A DNA stretch of 64,000 nt from Tetragonia tetragonoides. Taxonomy: Eukaryota; Streptophyta; Magnoliopsida; Caryophyllales; Aizoaceae. The translations under genes were made by a program, and so were the position numbers. Positions 22,712 to 33,409 of the stretch are shown in pieces; the stretch's first letter is position 1; each line of letters begins with the position of its first letter. The notes under the pieces were generated by a model. It saw only the letters and a list, made by a program, of their open reading frames with translations, was not told the origin of the DNA and did not search any database. The stretch spans positions 38,625,501 through 38,689,500 of the forward strand of contig CM076140.1 of NCBI GenBank assembly GCA_038025085.1, given 5' to 3'.

Positions 22712-25471
22712 ATGGCTCCCGTAGACAAAGGAAAGCGTCCTATGAGTGATGAGGAGTATGACCGGAGCCTTTTCCGCACCGGGTTAGCTTCTACTAGAGG
22801 ACCTCCGACTAACCACGCAAACGGAGCTCGACTGTACCAGGACCCTTTTATGCGGTTGGACTGGCGCCCACCTGGAGTTTGGAACCGCGGTGTTCTGTTG
22901 CCAGATAGACGGAGTCATCCGTCTAACTTAGAGTTGGTATGTTTTCTGACTCTCTCTTTTTTTTCTTGTTCAGTATATTTAAGTTGAAAATTGGAACTGT
23001 TAGTGCTTCGGCACACGAACAAATTGGGACTTGTACTGGATTGGTGGTCAGCTGTATATAATCTGTGTGGAATTATTTTAGCTGTATTTGTAGTATATGG
23101 GGTGTTGAGGAAAAGTTATTTGTTGGCTAGGGTGTCAGAGTTTTGCTGCAGGCTCATGGGACTACCTCCCATTGGGCTATGATGTTAGGGACCTTTTCGG
23201 AGGGGGCCAGGAATTTGGTACTAGGCTCGGGTCTTGACGAGTTTCTGACTTTCATCCCTGCGTGTCACTCGGGGGATTCTAGGATTATTGCTAGGGATTT
23301 GCTGGAGAGGTTTTGGGATACAACGAACACTTTCCATACACTTGTGGGAGAGATGTTCCTCACCCCTTATCAGTTTGCTGTGCTGACGTGGTTGTCTTTT
23401 AGAGGGCATTGTATTCAGTATGACGCAAACTACTGGCGACAGAGTGATACTTTGCTAGAGCTTTATGGGCCCGTATCCATCCACTTTGATAAGGATCGGG
23501 TTTCTTTGGCGCGGTTGTGGGAGGCCGTGGCGGAGCAGGGACTTACCGAGGAGCAGAGGGCTCGTATTTTCCTGGCCTGCTTGCTGGGGTCGATGATATT
23601 TTCTCAGAAGAAGAGCGTGTGTCATGTCGGTTTCTTGACATGTTTAGAGGATTTGACCAAGATCCATGAGTATAACCTTGGTGCCGCTGCTTATGCTTCT
23701 TTGGTGAAGTGGTGCCGTCGGGCTTGTAGGCCTAAGGAGACGAGTAAGAGGACATCTATCACAGGCCCATGGAGGATACTGGAGGTAGGCTCTTATATAC
23801 TCCGCTTTTCTTTCTTTTGTGTGCACATGTTTTTAGATTTGGGACTTACTTGTTTGCTCGTATGGCAGCTGTGGTTCTTTGAGTACTTTCCAGCTTTTGG
23901 TCCTCACCGTCCTGCTTTGAGGATGTTCCCATTAGGTTCACGGTGGATTGGTAGGGATACCCACTCATTTACCTCTTTGGAGCATTTTCGGACTCTCTTC
24001 GAAGTCGTGCCGCATCTACGGTATGTGGTTGTTAACTTGTATATATATATATATGTTTTTTGGTTCATTTGGTGTGAATGAACTTTTGAGCTGGTAATCT
24101 GCAGGTATCTTGGTCTGCTTTTGATGATATTCTCGGGGTTCCACCCCATATTACCACGGAGTCCTTTAGAGTGTCTTTTCTGCGGGTGGTCTTTGAGGGG
24201 CCATTCGGATTTGTATGGTATTTGGGGGAGCGCTTGACTCGGTTAGTCTATCCCTCCCTGGGTAGTCACTTGGTTCCGGATGATCCTCCTTTGACCATGT
24301 TCTATCTGCGGGGTCTGAGTGTGCGGGGGACCTGGGAGTTGTGATCCGTGGTAGGGCGGCGCAAGAGTTTCTTATGCCGGAGGTTGTTGGCTTGGACTGC
24401 ACGACCGTATACCTGGCTTACTGCTTGGACCGTTTGATGCCGGACCTTACTTCTGAGGTAGGAAACTTATCTCCCTTTTTTAGCTATATGTGTGATATAC
24501 TGACATCTTGTGTCTTGCAGGCGGATCGTCTAGCTCCTCAGGGTCCTAGGAGGTCTCATTCTAGAGCTCCTCGGGGTCTGCCCCAAAGTGTGACCTTGCC
24601 GACCAATGAGGTGAGGTACATTGGGGAGAGTGGGGGATGCATAGTGGAGGAGTTGCCCCTTCACATGGCTGATGGAGAGGCTGTGGAGGGCTTGGCTTTG
24701 CCCGACGGTTGTACTGGGGTAAGCTCCTTTTTATCTCTTCTCGTGTTTATGTTTGCCTTTGGGTGTTGATTTTGTCTTGTGGCTCTCTCTTTTGTAGTTG
24801 AACCGGGAGCAGACCTCTCAGATCTTCAAGCTTACTCACTTGCTGAAGAAGGACTATGGTCGAGTGATGGGCAAAGGGAAGAGTTCTCGGTCCAAGACCG
24901 TTGATGTGAGTAGACTCTCTTCTTTTTGTTTAGCTAAGTGAGGTGCTTAACTTAACATTTTAACTTGGATTATCTGCAGATGTCCCAGTCTTCATCTTCG
25001 GTGGGACCTCACCACTCTTCAGCTGCGAGGGCTTCTTCAGCGAGCCGGCCATCTGTTGCTCGTTCTCCTCCTGTAGTGGTGACCAGGCCTCCTGTTTATG
25101 AGGCGCCCGACCCTTCTGTACCATACATTCCTGAGATGTTCTCTCCCGCGGGCTTCCAGCCTTCTCTTGATAGTAGGCCCGTTGTTATGCCCTCGAGTGG
25201 AGGTTGGGCGAATGCCCTTTGATGGGATATGCCCTATGCTGGGCCTTCGCATTAGGATATGGCCATGGACTTCGCCAGTCAGGCCACAGAGAATTTCTTT
25301 GCTGTAGGGCTTTCGGCAGGTACCCCTATGCGCGCACCGGCATATGATGGGTGGGATATGAGGCCTGACAACAGTAGGCCCATTTATAGCTCTTCTCTCC
25401 ATTATTCGACCGGGAACTATGGTCAGGAGTCGTCCATTGATGATGAGGCTGACATCAATGATTCCGGTTGA
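22712..25471 (+). pseudogene. Plant mobile domain (PMD) antisense gene of copy B, 7 coding exons
   Basis: Exons are 22712-22936, 23152-23784, 23869-24020, 24105-24457, 24521-24718, 24798-24905 and 24980-25471, all joined by GT-AG introns of 63-215 bp. The product resembles plant mobile domain proteins (MAIN/MAIL type), nuclear proteins tied to transposon silencing in Arabidopsis. Exon 1: MAPVDKGKRPMSDEEYDRS. Exon 2 (211 codons): PMD core with HWAMMLGTF, FIPACHSGDSRIIARDLLER, GEMFLTPYQFAVLTWLSFRG and DKDRVSLARLWE. Exon 3: LWFFEYFPAFGPHRP, RWIGRDTHSF. Exon 4: VSWSAFDDILGVPPHIT, FGFVWYLGERLTRL. Exon 6: basic (RVMGKGKSSRSK, possible nuclear signal). Exon 7: Ser/Pro-rich tail. Aligned copies imply about 720 residues. 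Lesions: a 1-nt deletion at the end of exon 3, a 2-nt insertion in exon 4 near 24330, and stops in exon 7 (TGA at 25220-25222, TAG near 25254). The gene is antisense to the element's genomic RNA. Confidence 0.85.
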
Positions 25472-26008
25472 GCAGCTTTGGACCTCCTTGTAGACATTGA
25501 TCTTGAGATTTCGAACTTCTGTTTTTACGCATTTTTTTATGATATGTATGATATGATGACTCGACTATGCCCGTCTGATCTAAGTATGCAATGTGTTATG
25601 CGGTAGGACGAAGCCACAATTTAGGAAATAAAATAAAGAAAATGGTAAAAATTGCGAGAAAAAGCAAAAACTACACATATTATACCCCCTAGAAAAATAG
25701 AAAATAATTTAAAAAAAATTGAAAAAGATAAAACTAGGATAGTCTCGGGCTTTGAAATTCAGTGCGGGTATCAAAACTGGGCTTTAATCAGGCAGACTAG
25801 AGCAGTGGAGCGAGGGAAAAATTCGGATCGTGCCAGGGTCTGGGCCGCTAGCGACACAGGGCTGGGCCGCTAGCGACGTTGGGCTGCAGTTTGAGGCCGC
25901 TAGCGGCCCTGACCAGAGCCCTTAACAGCTCTGGTTTAGGCTTCTTTGTGGATTTCTGATCTCTTTGGCCCGCGTTTTTGCCTATAAATAGGATTTACGG
26001 GATACTTG
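25472..26008 (+). promoter_or_regulatory. Promoter of the copy B DUF7745-like gene with palindromes and TATA box
   Basis: Three CCGCTAGCG motifs lie at 25846-25907 (perfect GCCGCTAGCGGC at 25896-25907; two end in GCGAC), followed by the degenerate CTTAACAGCTCTGG. A clear TATA box, CCTATAAATAGG, lies at 25981-25992, about 20-30 bp before the first ATG (26009). The region 25472-25840 is A/T-rich and probably holds the 3' end of the PMD transcript. Confidence 0.68.
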
Positions 26009-27394
26009 ATGTTGTATCACTTTTCAGACCTTAGTTTTCTCAAATTTTCCCAATCTTCTATCATGGTGAAATCCTTTGAGAACCTGTTCGATGTCTGGTG
26101 CAAAAATCTGTCTGTAGAAGATAAACTTGAACTAGCCCCGTTTCACGTTTCTACCCTGTTGACATTGAAACCAACCAAAATATTGTGGCCCCTTTTTCGA
26201 TCTACTTTGAATTATTGGGACCCCGACCTGCATGTTTTCCATTTTGGTAACTCTGAACTATGCCCTTTGGTTGAGGAATTTGCTGCGATTACTGACATGC
26301 CTGATGTTCTTCCCCCAGCTGTGCCTTATTTGAGAGATGGTTTTAAGGATCAGTACAGGAAATCCTTTGGTTTGTCATCTGCAGAAGCCAAAAGTATGGT
26401 TCTTGGTGTCGATGTGGACTTGGTTCAACTCTGCAAAAAGTTTGCTATTTCATCGGAAAAGGATGTAATATTCAGGCATTGTCATCGACAGGCTTTTGTG
26501 CTTTGCCTATTAAACCGCCTACTGTTTGTTAATGCAGAATCTTCTAACTTGGGTCAAGCCTCGTTGTTGCGAGTGGTCAATCAAATGGTTGAAGGGCATT
26601 CTCCTTTGCATCTGGTTGTAGGAGAGACTATCATGGGGCTCGACAGGTTGAAAATCTCCTCAAGAAGCTATGTTCGGCAGCCCCCTGCTGCTTTAAATTT
26701 GGTTATGTGAGCATTTGAGGCTGATAGAGTCTCCAGATAATTTGATAGTTCGTGTTCCTCGGACTTGGTCAAAGAAAACCTATACCGCTGCTAGCTTCTT
26801 GGTTAGGAAAAGGCTATATTCTAAAAAGTCCCTTGCCTTTTTCCATGCGGGACCTGTCATCCGTTGGCATGTGCCGTGGTGGAGCTTGACCTCCTTGGTG
26901 GCTTGTGATACTTTTGTTCCTTTCACTACCATATTGAGTTTGTATAGGACTACCTTCTTCTTTCCCTCTAGGGTCATGAGGCAGTACGGTTTGAAACAGG
27001 TGATCCCTTGTCAGGAGACTACGAGACCAAATGTCGTAGCCTTGACCACTGAATTTGCTGCGGAGTCGGGAAAGTATTAGCGTAGCCGGCACCGCTGGAC
27101 AGTACCTCGGGTGATTACGTCAACTCAAGTTTCTGAGATCTATCTGAACTGGCTTTCCTGCAGTGATGGAGAAGCGAGACGAGTCCTTCGTCATGAGGAG
27201 TGGGACCAGCTAAAGCCTAAGTATGACTCGAAAACAAGAAGCAAGAAAAGAAAGGAAAGGCCTCAAATGGGAGGCTATCACGTACTGAAAAGAGGCAAGC
27301 CCCTAGCTCAAGGGAGCGATCATAGGTCGTCCTCAAGCCAGGGTCCTTCATAGAAGAACTCTTCAACGAAGCCTTCTAAAGGGAAGAAGGATTA
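26009..27394 (+). pseudogene. DUF7745-like antisense gene of copy B (frameshifted)
   Basis: This single-exon gene is antisense to pol and downstream of PMD in the same direction. The first ATG is at 26009; a second at 26063 (MVKSFENLFDVWCKNLSVED) is where the family similarity begins. The first 230 codons are open and show WDPDLHVFHFGNSELCPLVE, EEFAAITDMPDVLPPAVPYL and a Cys-containing helical part (FRHCHRQAFVLCLLNRLLF). I assign it to the plant DUF7745-like family; the activity is unknown and no catalytic motif is evident. A 2-nt deletion near 26658 causes the stop at 26710. The reading resumes at 26715 (RLIESPDNLIVRVPRTWSKK to EFAAESGKY) and after a 1-nt insertion at about 27079 continues to a Lys/Ser-rich tail ending KGKKD at 27394. 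The stop is tail-to-tail with integrase (27719). Confidence 0.78.
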
Positions 27395-27718
27395 AAGTAG
27401 TCTTCTAGGAAAGCAAGTTTAGTTTTGAAAAAAAATGATAAGAATTTGTTTAGCTTAAACCCTCATAGTTGCGTTATTATTTCTTTTTTTTTTGTAACCT
27501 TAGGAAGTTTAATTCTTGCAATGTAAACTTATTCGTTCAGTTTGAATAAAGATTATCCCTTTTTGAATGAGTTGAATGGAATTTTGGATTGATTTTGGTC
27601 GGGCCCCCTTAAAAAGGTTACCTACGTATCTAGTGTGGAATCAGGCCAGTGTAGTTCTTTCAAGTGGTGTACGTCCTTTTTTCTTTTAATTTTCGGATTA
27701 TTTTTTTTCTTTTTTTTT
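27395..27718. other. Spacer between the DUF7745-like gene and integrase 3' ends (copy B)
   Basis: This 0.32-kb convergent intergenic stretch has T-rich runs (27480-27495 and 27700-27720) and a TTGAATAAAGATTAT with an AATAAA signal at about 27544-27549 on the plus strand. That signal could polyadenylate the antisense transcript. It is homologous to 3061-3366. Confidence 0.55.
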
Positions 27719-28986
27719 TTAGACGTAGCACTTTTTCAGTTGATCCATATTAGTGAGCTGGCTGAACTCGATGCCATCAATATCCATGAGTCTGACTGGG
27801 CCTCCTGACAGGATGTCCTTGATGATGAACGGGCCAGACCAATTTGGTCGAAATTTTCCTCTGGGGTCAGTAAGTGGGGCACGTAATTCTTTCCAAACTA
27901 AATCCCCTTTCTTTAAATTGCGAGGTCGAACCTTTTTGTTGAATGCTCTTGTCATGCGTTGTTAGTACATGTGGGAATGGTCTAGGGCCCGTAGGCGTCT
28001 TTCATCTGTGAACATGAGCTCTTCGTAGCGGGCTTGTAACCGTTAGGTTTCAGGAATTTCACATTCTAAGGCTATGCGCATGAAGGGTAGCTGGACTTCT
28101 ATGGGTAGAACTGCTTCCATTCCATAGACTAGGGAATAAGGTGTTGCTCCCGTGGGGGATCTTATGGATGTCCTATACCCCAAAGGGCAAACGGAAGTTT
28201 GACAGGCCAATCTTTGTAGTTTTCTATCATTTTTTCAATGATAGTCTTGAGGTTCTTGTTGTCGGCTTCTACTGCGCCATTGGTTTGGGGACGGTAAGGG
28301 GATGATTCGTGGTGCTGGATTTTGTAGTTTTTGAGGAGGGTGGTTGTTTCGGCTTTGAAATGGGAACCATGTTCACTGTTGATTTCATGCGGAACGCTGT
28401 ATCGGCAAATGATGTTGTTCCTTATGAATTCGGACACTTGTTTGGAGGTAAGGACAACATAGGATTGGGCTTCAACCCATTTGGTAAAATAATCTATGAC
28501 TACCAGGATGTATTCATGTCCTCCCGAGCCCTTCGGGGTGATCTTACCAATGATATCTATTCCCCATGAGGAAAACGGCCAAGGGGATGTGAAGTTGTGG
28601 AGCATCGAGGGTGGCATATGCTACAGGTTAGCATATATCTGACATTTCTTGCACTTCTTGACATAGTCGTAGCAATCCCTTTCCATAGTAGTCCAGTAGT
28701 ATCCAAGTTGTAGGACTTTTCTAGAGAGCATTCGACCATTCATGTGTGGTCCGCACACACCATTGTGTACCTCGTCCATAATTTCTGCGGCTTCTTCGGA
28801 GTTCACGCATCTGAGGTTGACCCCATTGTGGGATTTTTTGTACAGAACCCCCTTGTATTCTGTGTACTGCGCCGCTAAGAGACAGATGGCCCGTTGAGTT
28901 CTTAGGGGTGCGTCTTCAGGGTATAAGCCTTTGGTGATGTACTTGAAGACGTCTTGGTACCAAGGATCCTCTTCGATCGAAGCCAA
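27719..28986 (-). pseudogene. Ty3/gypsy integrase of copy B (broken)
   Basis: Integrase inserts retrotransposon cDNA into chromosomes. Read on the minus strand: the zinc-binding HHCC domain at 28986-28621 (HNGVCGPHMNGRML ... CYDYVKKCKKCQ), then the catalytic core at 28617-28162 (FSSWGIDIIGKITPKGSGGH with the first Asp; VVIDYFTKWVEA; SEHGSHF where SDNGSHF is usual, so the second catalytic Asp is lost; YRPQTNGAVEADNKNLK with the Glu). The C-terminal part at 27955-27719 has NKKVRPRNLKKGDLVWKELR and PNWSGPFIIKDILSGG. Stops or shifts at about 28619, 28160 and 27960 separate the parts. No RT or RNase H precedes it. The Gag-like region lies only 430 bp upstream. Confidence 0.88.
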
Positions 28987-29418
28987 GTCATTTCTGTGTC
29001 AAGGTTGTTGCAAGAGGCTGGCTCGCTTCTTCTTAGTGGGGCGGCATTGTTGAGAGAGTTCAGTTACTCAAATTCCTGAAAGTGAAAATCTGTATTGCTT
29101 TGCGAAGTTTACTTACATAGCTTAAATTAGTTAGTTAATGATCTGTGCAACTTTGTATTTATTGGGTTTATCAATCGCTAAACAAAGAAAGAAATGAGCA
29201 AGAGGAACATTAATTGATTTGCAAAAGGAGATAAGCACACATGACTTTAGAGAAGAGGGTCTCTAATTCCCATCACAAAAAAGAAAGTAGACTTAGAAAG
29301 AAAAGTAAAAGAGGGAACACTCCCTATTTAAGACTCAACTTAAAGATTTAGCTAAGGTCCTAACTCGACAAAACTTAGGGACTCAGACTCGATTCCTCTA
29401 GCTCCTGCGGGTGATCTA
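28987..29418 (-). other. Site of the missing protease-RT-RNase H region (copy B)
   Basis: Only about 430 bp separate the Gag-like region from the integrase zinc domain, where about 2.5 kb encoding protease, reverse transcriptase and RNase H would be expected. I see no YxDD motif, no protease DS/TG motif and no other coding signal here. Confidence 0.75.
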
Positions 29419-30710
29419 CTAGTTCCAGGCTTCATCGTCCATATTGCCATCTCTTAATGGTGGTGGAACCTCTCCTCTGTCAATGACACCTTGGATGTCG
29501 TCTTTTAGGCGTAGGCAGTCATCTTTGTGGTGCCCGAATACTTGATGATACTTGCAATAGGGTCGATTTTCTCCCGGTTCTGACTTGGCCTCTTCCAAAG
29601 GGATGTGGGGTTGGATGTCACCTCTCCATACTAGCGCATTCATAACCGCTTCCATTGGTGCGAAGAGAGGGGTGTACTTTTCTTGACTATGACGACACCA
29701 GCTGACTGTCCAAGTGTATGGTGGCCACATTGTCCCTTGGTCAATGAAACGTGTGACTACCCCCTTAAAGCGCCTGACTGATTGATGTGATGTCCTTCAG
29801 CCGCGCAGTAGGTACAACTTAGGAATGGATTTCCGTCTCTCGGAAGGAGCTTTGATGTGGGGGTCCTTGGACGAACATACCCATATTTGGACATTTTGTG
29901 ATAAAGAAGGTCTTGGCGCCACAAAGCTTCTTCCTTGGTCAGGATGACCGCATTCCTGGGCTTGGAGGTGCGTTCTTCTAGAATGTCAACCTTCTCTCTT
30001 ATCTCTTGTATCCCTTTCATTATACGGACCAGACTTTCTTGTATTTGACTTTTGTCATCCACTGTTTTGTGGCCTCTCACGTCTAGTTTTTCTTCATAGG
30101 ATTTTTGGGAAATCAAGGTGATTTCCTCACCATAAATGCGGTGAGAGTAATCTTTGGTCTCCTCAATTGTAATATGGTTGATAGTACCCAGGAGGTTGCC
30201 AAAATTTCCGGTTTCTTCAGCTTTGGGCAATGGTAGAGTGCTATTGTCTATCTTGTCTTGGATGATGTGTTTAAGGGCTCAACAGTCATTCGTGTCATGC
30301 CCTTTCCCTTGATGATACTTGCAGTAATTACCTTCTTTCCAGTTACGGCCCTTGGTACTTGGTTCTGGAGTGGGACCTATGGGTCGGGGTATGTCTTTGT
30401 CCACTAATCTTTCGAAAGCTGTACTGAGAGCTATCCCTAATGGAGAAAAATCTCTATTTGGCTTACTTCGGGGCATGTAGTATTCCCTTGATGAGACATT
30501 AGGGGAAGATGCGTCACTCTTACGTTTCTTTTCTGGCTCTTGAGGGACAGGAGCAGGCTTTCCCGAAGTCATAGATTTCCGGTTTTCAGACGAAGGGACA
30601 AACATTGGTGTATCCCACAACTGTCTTGACTTGATGTTGGTAATGTCGGCTTCCAACCTATCCATTCGGTCAGTCATCTCAACCAGATACTCCTGAACTG
30701 TCCTGATCAT
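29419..30710 (-). pseudogene. Gag-like region of copy B with three zinc-knuckle-like motifs and no capsid domain
   Basis: Three open stretches (30710-30279, 30230-29757, 29730-29419) are separated by stops. The first starts MIRTVQEYLVEMTDRMDRLE (coiled coil), continues to FSPLGIALSTAFERLVDKD and PIGPTPEPSTKGRNW, and ends in CKYHQGKGHDTNDC. The second has another coiled coil (IQEIREKVDILEERTSK) and CTYCAAEGHHINQS. The third has FAPMEAVMNALVWRGDIQ and CKYHQVFGHHKDDCLRLKDD. The motifs follow CX2(H/C)X4HX4C; two have His at the second position. The conventional capsid part seen in copy E (about 61750-62090) is missing between coiled coil and FSPLG. Copy C has the same general architecture. I infer a derived nucleic-acid-binding Gag remnant. 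Confidence 0.7.
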
Positions 30711-31785
30711 GATGTGACCAAGGTAGCTTGAATTGAGTCGTGGTAGAATGGTGAATTAAACCCTAGCCGAATCTTTCTTCTTTGGATCCTATCCTGAATA
30801 GGAAGCACGGAACACTTAGTAACATGAAAAAGACCACGAGACTCTCATCTTAAGAAAAAGTTGACCCACATATAGAAAAACACATTGTCCTTGAAAGGAA
30901 AGGTCCTTAAGCCTAAATGCCCGAATATTTCCCTAATAATAAAGGAAAATAAAGTCAATTGAACGAAAATAATAAAAATAGAAAAAGATGGACTATCCTA
31001 TTTTTTTTAATTCTTTCTTTTTTTTTCGATTTTTTTTGTTTTTTCGGCATTTTTTTTTTGCCCTTTTTTTATGTTTTTTTTCTATTTGTTTTTTTGACCG
31101 AATCTGAATTACATAAAAAAAAAAGAAGAAAATAATAAAATAGAAACGGGGAGAGGGAGAGGGAAAATTGGGAGACTGACTCTTTTTTTGCCAAAAGATC
31201 CTAGAAAATTGTTCATGACTTTTAGAATATATCATCGGGAAAATGATGAGTGTTCATTGAACTGAATTCTCGCACCATCTTCGGGCATTAGGAACTAGCT
31301 AAAAAAAAGCTCCTAGCACGTAAGTACATGTTGGCACATAAACACGGTATTCATGCATTCAAGCAAGCATTATAACAACGCAGTTTACAGGCAAACATGT
31401 GATCAGACGGGCATTACAACGACACATGCACAACAAGCAAGCGAATGCACGAATGTGGGTTAGAGGTTTTTGGCTCCTTTGAGGTTACCACGACAAATTA
31501 CAATTTCCGTTCGGCGGATGGTCGACACATCGATTGTAATTCTTTTCATCAACAAGGATTGATGAGTCATGGGTGAGGAAGCGTCGATTTGCACGATAGG
31601 ACAACTGTATATTCCTTTAGATATACGGGTTGTCTACGAGTTGCGACACAAACTTCCTCGAGGGTTGATAAGGGTCAAAAATTATGCCAAAGCACATGCA
31701 AATGATGCAAATGATGCAAAATATGGAACATGTTATTAAACAATTAAGCAAACTTGACATTCGAGTCTCACCCTCTTAAATAAAT
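30711..31785 (-). other. Untranslated leader of copy B
   Basis: About 1.1 kb lies between PBS and Gag. It contains poly-T/poly-A tracts (31005-31130) and stretches shared with the leaders of copies C (47916-48968) and E (60264-61523). This is the place for packaging signals, but I can point to none. No gene is visible. Confidence 0.7.
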
Positions 31786-31803
31786 CCCCAGTGGAGTCGC
31801 CAC
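31786..31803 (-). other. Primer-binding site of copy B, tRNA-Arg type
   Basis: On the minus strand the 18 bases next to the 5' LTR read TGGCGACTCCACTGGGGA. From memory, a plant tRNA-Arg ends in CCCCAGCGGAGTCG plus CCA, which is complementary with one mismatch. Ogre/Tat elements are known for this type of primer site. Confidence 0.75.
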
Positions 31804-33108
31804 TGTAAGGACTCGGGATTTCTACGGCCCACGGAGTGCGTCCTTATAGAAAATTTGTAAGCTGGGAGTTTAGATAAGTTCAAGGAACCGTCGAGTTAGA
31901 AAAGCATTTGAAAAGACTTGAATTGAATAAAAACCATAAAAGAGGTCACAAGTCTGCTATCGACGTTTTATCGAAGGGACAAACCGAAGGGACAATCTGA
32001 AGGGACAACCCAATAGCAAAAAAAGTCAACTAATCATGTTTTTAGAAAGACTCCCGCTCATATAAAACATATGAGTAGCCAAGAATAAAGGGTTCGGGGG
32101 CGAAGGTACGAGGTGGAAAGATGTCAAGCACCCAACTCGCCCGGTCATGACAGCTTCTACTAACTCAAGTTTGCTTAATAATTTAAAGACATGATTCCCA
32201 CACAAAACCGGATTAAAAACCTAGACTTAGACTATATTGGTTCATCAAAAGCATCACAACATTTATTATTAACCCTTGTTTAGACGTGCATTCGATTGAT
32301 AAGTTGGCAGCACAACGACTATACAGACCATATTTACGAAACAATAAAAGACGTTAGACTAGCATGATATCTACATTATGACTACTAGAAAAATAAACAA
32401 TTAAGCAATTAATTTAATTTGAGCCCTCATGAGTTAGTACCTGAACTGTAGGCTATATTTGACAAAAATAGTAAAGACAAGATCTCAAGTTTGGAAGAAA
32501 GAGGGGGAACCTCGGTGTCAATACTCCCGAGAATAAAGGTTGTCAACTATAGACAGTGTGTTTTGAACTGAGAGTGAAGGGTTGTTTATATAGGCGTGGA
32601 GAAGTAGGGTTGGATGGCAGAAATTGAGCTGAAAAACGAGACGGGCTTGAAAAATCAGTCGGGCACGAAGAAGGGTCAATGCCGCTAGCAGCGCTGGGAA
32701 ACTTGTCAGCGCCGCTAGCGGCCCTAGGACTTATTCCAGGGCCGCAGACGGCTCTCAGCAGCCAGCTGGATGTCGTCATAATGACGTCATCCAGTCTATT
32801 TTTATTTTCCGGAGGAATTTTGTATTCCGAAAAATATCAAAAGACCGTTTTACCCTTGGACGGTAAAAGACAGTTCTACCCCTAAATTGCAACTTGGCGA
32901 CCGGGGGTCGGAAAAAGGCGTGAGACATGTCGTTGGAAAGCTCTTGAACGGGGCTTCTGAATGAAATGGAATGAAGGAGTTTTTGGAGAAAAAACCTGAG
33001 ACCTTATCTTAATTATTAAAACAAAAATAGTAGTTCAAGTTTATAAATTACTCCTTTCATCATCGGGCTTTTGCGGAGAAATCTGAAAGCGCTTTTTTGG
33101 CGTCTACA
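31804..33108 (-). repeat. 5' LTR of copy B
   Basis: The repeat is reverse-oriented, with TGTAAGGACT at 31804 and GGCGTCTACA at 33108. It contains a perfect GCCGCTAGCGGC at 32711-32722, a TGACGTCA at about 32782-32789, and three copies of a GAAGGGACAA unit near 31973-32008 where other LTRs have two. It is followed by the AAAAC target duplication. It differs from the 3' LTR at several percent of sites by eye. Confidence 0.93.
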
Positions 33109-33409
33109 AAAACATAGACCAATTTAAAAATATTTACCTTGGAAGTTGACTATAAGTGATCATTTACACATTAAACAAGAAAAATTCTAATTTTTTTCAA
33201 TAATTTTATTAATAGCTAATGATTTATTCAAATAGAGGAGAAAATCAAGTCAATGAGGCCAAGCCACAGTATCCTTGGGCTTGGCTTGGAAAGCATTTGA
33301 GGTTACTCGGGCTCATATTGGAGTTCGGCTTGACACGATCTCGAGTAGAGCTTTGATCGAGCCGAACCCGAGTACTCACCGTGTCGGCTCGACTCAGTAC
33401 CACCCATAA
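33109..33409. mobile_element. Right part of the small hAT-like element split by copy B
   Basis: This continues the sequence interrupted at 20090 and starts with the second copy of AAAAC. It is rich in CTCGGCTCGA-type sequence at 33295-33400 and ends GACTCAGTACCACCCATA, the imperfect inverse of the left end. Confidence 0.4.

Larger units (their letters stand above)
20091..33108 (-). mobile_element. Tat/Ogre-like Ty3/gypsy retrotransposon, copy B (complete, 13.0 kb, lacks PR-RT-RNase H)
   Basis: The element is bounded by two LTRs (20091-21318 and 31804-33108) and flanked by the exact 5-bp target duplication AAAAC (20086-20090 and 33109-33113). Read on the minus strand it has 5' LTR, PBS, leader, a Gag-like region with three zinc-knuckle-like motifs (30710-29419) and integrase (28986-27719). 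Then come the antisense DUF7745-like and PMD genes on the plus strand, a tandem-repeat region, and the 3' LTR. Protease, reverse transcriptase, RNase H and the Gag capsid domain are absent. It therefore could move only with proteins from another copy. Confidence 0.95.

Noticed and set aside
22712..25471. The PMD genes as genuine host genes that were later invaded by LTR sequences
   Set aside because: Three copies lie at the same place within the same retrotransposon structure, two of them inside exact target duplications, so the gene travels with the element.
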